A stretch of DNA of 64,000 nucleotides from Verrucomicrobiaceae bacterium (GTDB lineage Bacteria > Verrucomicrobiota > Verrucomicrobiia > Verrucomicrobiales > Verrucomicrobiaceae): positions 1 through 64,000 of the forward strand of contig JAGKWZ010000004.1 of NCBI GenBank assembly GCA_021151605.1, written 5' to 3'. The notes beneath the pieces were generated by a model. That model was given only the letters and a program-made list of their open reading frames with translations. It was not told the DNA's origin and searched no databases. Shown here piece by piece: positions 60,601 through 64,000 of this stretch (positions within the stretch are counted from its first letter, which is position 1; each line of letters opens with the position of its first letter). A program made the translations under genes and the position numbers.

Positions 60601-63600
60601 TGCCGTCACTCGAGCCAAGCTGGCGGAAACCACAGTCGGCAATGCCCCTCGAAGCGTCGCCATCGGTCCTGATGGCCGGGCCTGGGTGACGAATGCAGAC
60701 TCCTCGTCGATCAGCATTCTCAGCGGCAGCACCTATGCTGTCACCAGCACCATCGCACTGGCCCGTGGCACACGGCCGTTTGGCATCACCTTTGATCCTG
60801 CGGGGACCTCGGTATTCTTGGCTCTGGAGGGCAGCGGAAGGCTGGTGAAGCTGAATCCGACAACGGGTGCCCAGACCGGCAGCATCAGCGTCGGCCAGCA
60901 TGCCCGGCATGTTTCAGTGAATGCTGATGGCACGCGGGTCTATGTCAGCCGCTTCATCACCCCAGCTCTGCCCGGGGAAAACACTGCCACCGTGGACACG
61001 ACGAATCGCGGCGGTGAAGTCGTGGTGGTCACCGCTGGCACACTGGCCGTGGAGCGCACGATCATGTTGGCTCATAGCGAACGCGCCGACAGCCCGACCA
61101 GCGCGCGTGGCATCCCGAACTACCTGGGAGCTACGGCACTCTCACCCGACGGCCTCTTTGCCTGGGTGCCTTCGAAACAGGACAACATCAAGCGCGGCAC
61201 GCTGCGCAACGGCGTGGGTCTGAATCATGATCAAAGTGTGCGTGCTATCGCCAGCCGGATCAACCTGACCACTCAAGCTGAAGACAGCGCCAGTCGGGTG
61301 GATTTCGACAATGCCGGGATGCCGAGTGCGGCCGTCTTTGATCCCTGGGGTGGCTACGTCTTCGTCGCTCTGGAATCCAGCCGGGCTGTGGCCGTGATTG
61401 ATGCCTGGAACCGGGAAATCGTCGGTCGTTTCGACGTCGGCCGGGCTCCGCAGGGGCTGGCCATCTCACCTGATGGTCGCACGCTCTTCGTTCAGAACTT
61501 CATGGACCGCAGCGTGAGTGTTCATGATGTCACAGCTTACCTTCGCGGTGGCAATGCCGCGCCAGGACTGCTCGCCACGCTAAACTGCATCACCACCGAG
61601 AAACTCAGCGCCGAGGTGCTGCGTGGAAAACAGTTCTTCTATGATGCGCGCGATGTCCGCCTGGCCCTGCAGGAGTACATTGCCTGCGCCGCCTGCCACA
61701 ACGACGGCGGTCATGATGGCCGCACCTGGGACTTCACCGGCGTGGGCGAGGGCCTGCGAAACACGATCACCCTGAGAGGCCACGGTGCGCATGGCGCGCT
61801 TCATTGGACGGGGAATTTCGATGAAGTGCACGACTTCGAAGGACAGATCCGAGCCTTCTCCCAGGGAACGGGGCTGATGACTGATGCCCAATTCAACACG
61901 GGAACGCGCAACCAGCCCCTCGGCGATGCCAAATCTGGCATCAGCGCCGACCTGGATGCCTTGGCCGCCTATGTCACCTCACTCACCACCGAGCAGCGCA
62001 GCCCCTTTCGCAATGCCGATGGCACGCTCACTACGGCTGCGGTGGCCGGAGAGCGCCTGTTTCGTCAGCAAAACTGCGCCAGTTGCCATTCGGGCGTGGC
62101 CTTTACCAATAGCGCGCTGAATGTCTTCAGCGATGTCGGCACCATCAAGCAGCCCACGAGTGGCAAGCGTCTGAACGGAACACTCAGTGGCTTCGATGTG
62201 CCGACGCTGCGCGGCCTCTGGGCCACCGCACCTTATCTGCATGATGGCAGTGCTGCCACACTCACGACCGCCGTCCGCGCGCACACCGGTGTCGTCATCA
62301 GTGATGCCGATGTCGCCAACCTGTCTGCTTATCTTCAGCAGATCGACGACACTCCCGCCAGTGCGCCATTGCCCGTGACCGTGCAGCTGGCCACCACGGC
62401 CACGCAGCCTGTCAGCGCTGCCTTCATTGTCACGGCCACCTTCAGCCATGCCGTCACCGGTTTTGACCTCACGGATCTGACTCTGACCGGTGCAGTGGCG
62501 AGTAATTTCAGCGGCAGCGGCACGAGCTACAGCTTCACGCTGACACCGAGCGCGAATGTGAGCCTCTCCGTCGCCGCCGCTCGTGCCCAGGATGCTGCTG
62601 GCGTGACAAACCTGGCCTCGAATGTTCTCGCTCTCACCTATACACCGCCGACCAATGTGCCGGTCCTTTCCGGGGAAGATGTCGGTGGGCAGCCCCTGGC
62701 TGGCTCGACGCAGTTTGATGCCGCGACGGGCACCTTCACCCTCACGGGTTCGGGCGGTGAGATCTACTTCGATGCGGATCAGTTCCACTTCGCCAACGTC
62801 CTGTTCACCGGTGATGGGGAAATCCGGGCCCGCGTGCGCAGCCTCGACAATACCAACCCCTGGGCCAAAGCCGGGGTCATGATCCGTGAGAGTACAGCCA
62901 CGGGCTCACGCCATGCCATGATGACCATCACGCCGCCAGCAGCGGGGAATGGCTACGGATTCATCTCCAGATCCACGCTGAACGGCCTGGCGAACTACGT
63001 GCAGGTGGGAAATCTGAATCCAGTGCCAAACAACTGGGTCCGCCTGGTGCGCGCCGGCACAGTGATCACCGCCTTTACCTCGGCTAATGGCACCACCTGG
63101 GCGCAGGTGGGCAGCGTGAACCTGACGGGGCTGCCTTCGCAGGTGCTCATCGGACTGGCGGCGACCTCGACAGACGTCTCCCTCACCGCGACGGCCAGCT
63201 TTGATAATGTGCAGATCATCGGCAATCAGAGTGTCGTGGCACCCGCAGTCACGCTCACGGCCAGTTCGCTCGTGGAGTCGGGTGCCTTCAATGTGGGAGT
63301 CCAGTTCACCCAGGCCGTGACAGGACTCGCGGCGACTGATTTTGTCGTGACGAATGGAACCGCGGCGAGTGTCAGCGGCACCGGGGCAAATTATCAGGTC
63401 AATATCCAGCCTGTCTCCGCAGGCCCCGTCACCATCCGCCTGCCCTCCGGGGCGGCCGTCAATGCCGCGAACGTCGCTAGCCTGGCCTCGAATACCGTCT
63501 CGGTCAGCTACGCCCCGCCCGCCGCGACCACCCTTACCGGGCAGGATGTGGGCAGTGTTTTGGTCACTGGCAGCACCGCCTTTGACACGGCCACGGGCAC

Positions 63601-64000
63601 TTACACCGTGCGGGGAGCGGGCAGTGAGATCTACTTCACGGCAGACAGCTTCCAGTTCGCACTTACCCAACTCAATGGGGATGGCGAGATCCGCGCACGC
63701 CTCACCAGCCAGACGAATACAGGGCCATGGGCCAAGGCTGGGATCATGCTGCGTGAAAATCTCACGGCTGGCTCGCGCCACGCCATCGTCTTTGCCACGC
63801 CATCGAACGGCACCGGAGCAGTCTGGCGCACGACGGCAAATGGCACTTCCAATTTCATCTATGGACCACCTCTGAATCCGGCACCGAACAACTGGCTGAG
63901 GCTCGTCCGCGTGGGCACCCAGATTACGGCCTACACCTCAGCGAACGGGAGCACCTGGAGAACCGTCAACACGATCACGCTCTCCAGCCTCACGAGCACT
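57623..64000 (+). CDS. Giant secreted copper radical oxidase fused to a propeller and di-heme peroxidase domain (3' end outside window)
   Basis: At least 2,126 codons, open to the window edge. Signal peptide at residues 1-21 (LLLTFGLLLAALTSFAGTAD). A galactose-oxidase-type kelch propeller (about 30-410) has the cross-linked Cys125 (HDMFCGG) and Tyr170 (GRWYNTS), copper ligands Tyr384 and His385 (RNYHSLALLLPDGRVWSGGG) and, in the following E-set domain, His468 (SSQTHSMNTD). Next come an Ig domain (about 525-610), PA14 (620-780), Ig (785-865), PKD (870-950), a YVTN-type propeller (960-1310), a di-heme peroxidase domain (1320-1570; CAACH 1355-1359, CASCH 1485-1489, VPTLRGLWATAPYLHDGS) and two Ig plus jelly-roll units (from about 1580). 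It is co-directional with the MbnP fusion. Oxidised substrate unknown. Confidence 0.9.
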   Translation, partial: MTTRLLLTFGLLLAALTSFAGTADHGLSDALSAEAQAFAPKFVVVTGPAPTATQRNQVGTWGSVISWTPHIPVTAATLPDGRLLTFASNQRTSFPVGTEFTYAAVWNPATGVFTEINNTRHDMFCGGTSMLPDGRVMVNGGRNTTRLSSIFDWRTSQWVAVTNMNDGRWYNTSVALPDGSIFTVTGDGGWNTAERWTEVGGWSRLTGINWATVTTQPGYVTNWHPLVVVSPDNRLFHGGPTDQMNWVTTAGAGSLSYSGVDVPGAHFPKEGCFAMYNEGRILVIGGSANTNRNPSDASTGTSTNLAFTIDIRSGTPVVANTTSMRYVRQFANSVILPNGEVMVIGGNTSGLKFNDTGSILSPEIWNPTTGLWREVTDMSVPRNYHSLALLLPDGRVWSGGGGLSGGNGDHRDAQIYTPPMLYDAAGNLATRPSITTAPDVISAGQVFQLQGSAGITRFTCIKMSSQTHSMNTDLRFLELPFTSPTSGNYSITAHSNLSVLTPGYWMLFAHDAAGVYSVAKVVQVSLSQPPVLENPGQQITKTGFPASLQVQATGPGTLSYSATGLPAGLGIQPTTGLITGTVTAPSGNYTVTLTVTSSTSLTAIQNFVWTVTPATLGAGTILREVWTNINGSAVTDFTGNAAYPNTPTSATQISSLEAPANFADNYGQRLRGWLHAPVTGQYRFWIAGDDESQLRLSTTDTSANSTLIASVPLGQFTGSREWTKFPSQTSALITLTAGQRYYIEVLHKDGSGPDNLAVGWQIPGSTVTTVVDGQYLSPWLVNRAPTLTNPGALGGVVGVAASIQLIAADADNDPLFFNASGLPTGLTINSVTGGISGVPTTPGIFNANVSVSDGKAPLVSTSFTWTINSELVLNTPQSDAAPIGATVTFTASSIGGLSPLYRWNFGDGSATTAYSSSTTITRAFTAAGRYLITLQATDNTGLVRTVTFYQVIHAPLTARKPTVSSSIVLEDRTAANDRVWVVNPDTDSVTVFDAVTRAKLAETTVGNAPRSVAIGPDGRAWVTNADSSSISILSGSTYAVTSTIALARGTRPFGITFDPAGTSVFLALEGSGRLVKLNPTTGAQTGSISVGQHARHVSVNADGTRVYVSRFITPALPGENTATVDTTNRGGEVVVVTAGTLAVERTIMLAHSERADSPTSARGIPNYLGATALSPDGLFAWVPSKQDNIKRGTLRNGVGLNHDQSVRAIASRINLTTQAEDSASRVDFDNAGMPSAAVFDPWGGYVFVALESSRAVAVIDAWNREIVGRFDVGRAPQGLAISPDGRTLFVQNFMDRSVSVHDVTAYLRGGNAAPGLLATLNCITTEKLSAEVLRGKQFFYDARDVRLALQEYIACAACHNDGGHDGRTWDFTGVGEGLRNTITLRGHGAHGALHWTGNFDEVHDFEGQIRAFSQGTGLMTDAQFNTGTRNQPLGDAKSGISADLDALAAYVTSLTTEQRSPFRNADGTLTTAAVAGERLFRQQNCASCHSGVAFTNSALNVFSDVGTIKQPTSGKRLNGTLSGFDVPTLRGLWATAPYLHDGSAATLTTAVRAHTGVVISDADVANLSAYLQQIDDTPASAPLPVTVQLATTATQPVSAAFIVTATFSHAVTGFDLTDLTLTGAVASNFSGSGTSYSFTLTPSANVSLSVAAARAQDAAGVTNLASNVLALTYTPPTNVPVLSGEDVGGQPLAGSTQFDAATGTFTLTGSGGEIYFDADQFHFANVLFTGDGEIRARVRSLDNTNPWAKAGVMIRESTATGSRHAMMTITPPAAGNGYGFISRSTLNGLANYVQVGNLNPVPNNWVRLVRAGTVITAFTSANGTTWAQVGSVNLTGLPSQVLIGLAATSTDVSLTATASFDNVQIIGNQSVVAPAVTLTASSLVESGAFNVGVQFTQAVTGLAATDFVVTNGTAASVSGTGANYQVNIQPVSAGPVTIRLPSGAAVNAANVASLASNTVSVSYAPPAATTLTGQDVGSVLVTGSTAFDTATGTYTVRGAGSEIYFTADSFQFALTQLNGDGEIRARLTSQTNTGPWAKAGIMLRENLTAGSRHAIVFATPSNGTGAVWRTTANGTSNFIYGPPLNPAPNNWLRLVRVGTQITAYTSANGSTWRTVNTITLSSLTST

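Noticed and set aside
58790..63781. Several long open frames on the minus strand (for example 58790-59863, 60254-60910, 61979-62788, 62906-63781)
   Set aside because: All lie opposite the continuous plus-strand frame of the giant copper oxidase, whose domains and catalytic residues are clear; they are shadows of GC-rich coding sequence.

Overview
The window looks like chromosomal DNA from a free-living member of the Verrucomicrobiota, probably close to Prosthecobacter or Verrucomicrobium. This rests on gene content, not on a marker gene. The indicators are three DUF1549/DUF1553 ('PSD1') or DUF1501 pairs or singletons of the planctomycete/verrucomicrobial type, formylglycine sulfatases, secreted proteins ending in Asp-rich 'DxDxDG' modules, subunits of alternative complex III, and a GreA protein with a very long N-terminal extension of the kind known from Chlamydiae. 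No rRNA, tRNA or CRISPR array was seen.

Layout. 1-3.2 kb: end of an unknown gene, a small subtilase, a conserved hypothetical, a DUF456 membrane protein and a nitroreductase. 3.2-9.5 kb: two short doubtful secreted ORFs between inverted palindromic repeats, an FAD oxidoreductase, a PSD1 protein and a secreted GH26-like glycosidase. 9.5-14.2 kb: a translationally coupled PepSY protein / histidine kinase / response regulator operon, then a DUF1501 protein. 14.2-26.9 kb: a respiratory block on the minus strand. Its distal part is an aa3-type oxidase operon (subunits I, III, IV, two tiny membrane proteins, II, heme A synthase, a membrane protein). Its proximal part is actE, actF, a small anchored protein, CcoN-like, CcoO-like and a cytochrome c, with a terminator between the two parts. 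27.2-30.6 kb: greA and tig. 30.7-43.2 kb: DUF1501, pyrC, a serine hydrolase, PSD1, SGNH hydrolase, ppnP, an FKBP isomerase and two sulfatases. 43.3-47.9 kb: kdgK and eda, a polysaccharide-lyase-like lipoprotein, ispF and a beta-repeat protein. 48-50.6 kb: a kexin-like secreted protease. 50.6-55.6 kb: a TetR-controlled tripartite ABC efflux operon with two matching operator palindromes. 55.8 kb to the edge: a two-gene copper/heme locus.

The last locus is the most unusual part. The first gene fuses an MbnP-like copper-binding domain to a di-heme peroxidase of the MbnH/MauG/CcpA class. The second, 29 bases downstream and still open at the window edge after more than 2,100 codons, joins a complete galactose-oxidase-type copper radical oxidase to PA14, Ig-like and PKD modules, a YVTN-type propeller, a second di-heme peroxidase domain and tandem Ig/jelly-roll repeats. 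I infer a secreted copper-oxidase/peroxidase machine with its own copper chaperone. Other points worth following are a subunit III with a soluble insertion of about 270 residues, a CcoN-like protein lacking most active-site ligands, a CRP-consensus palindrome in front of actE, and a palindromic element inserted in frame at the same site of two different PSD1 genes.
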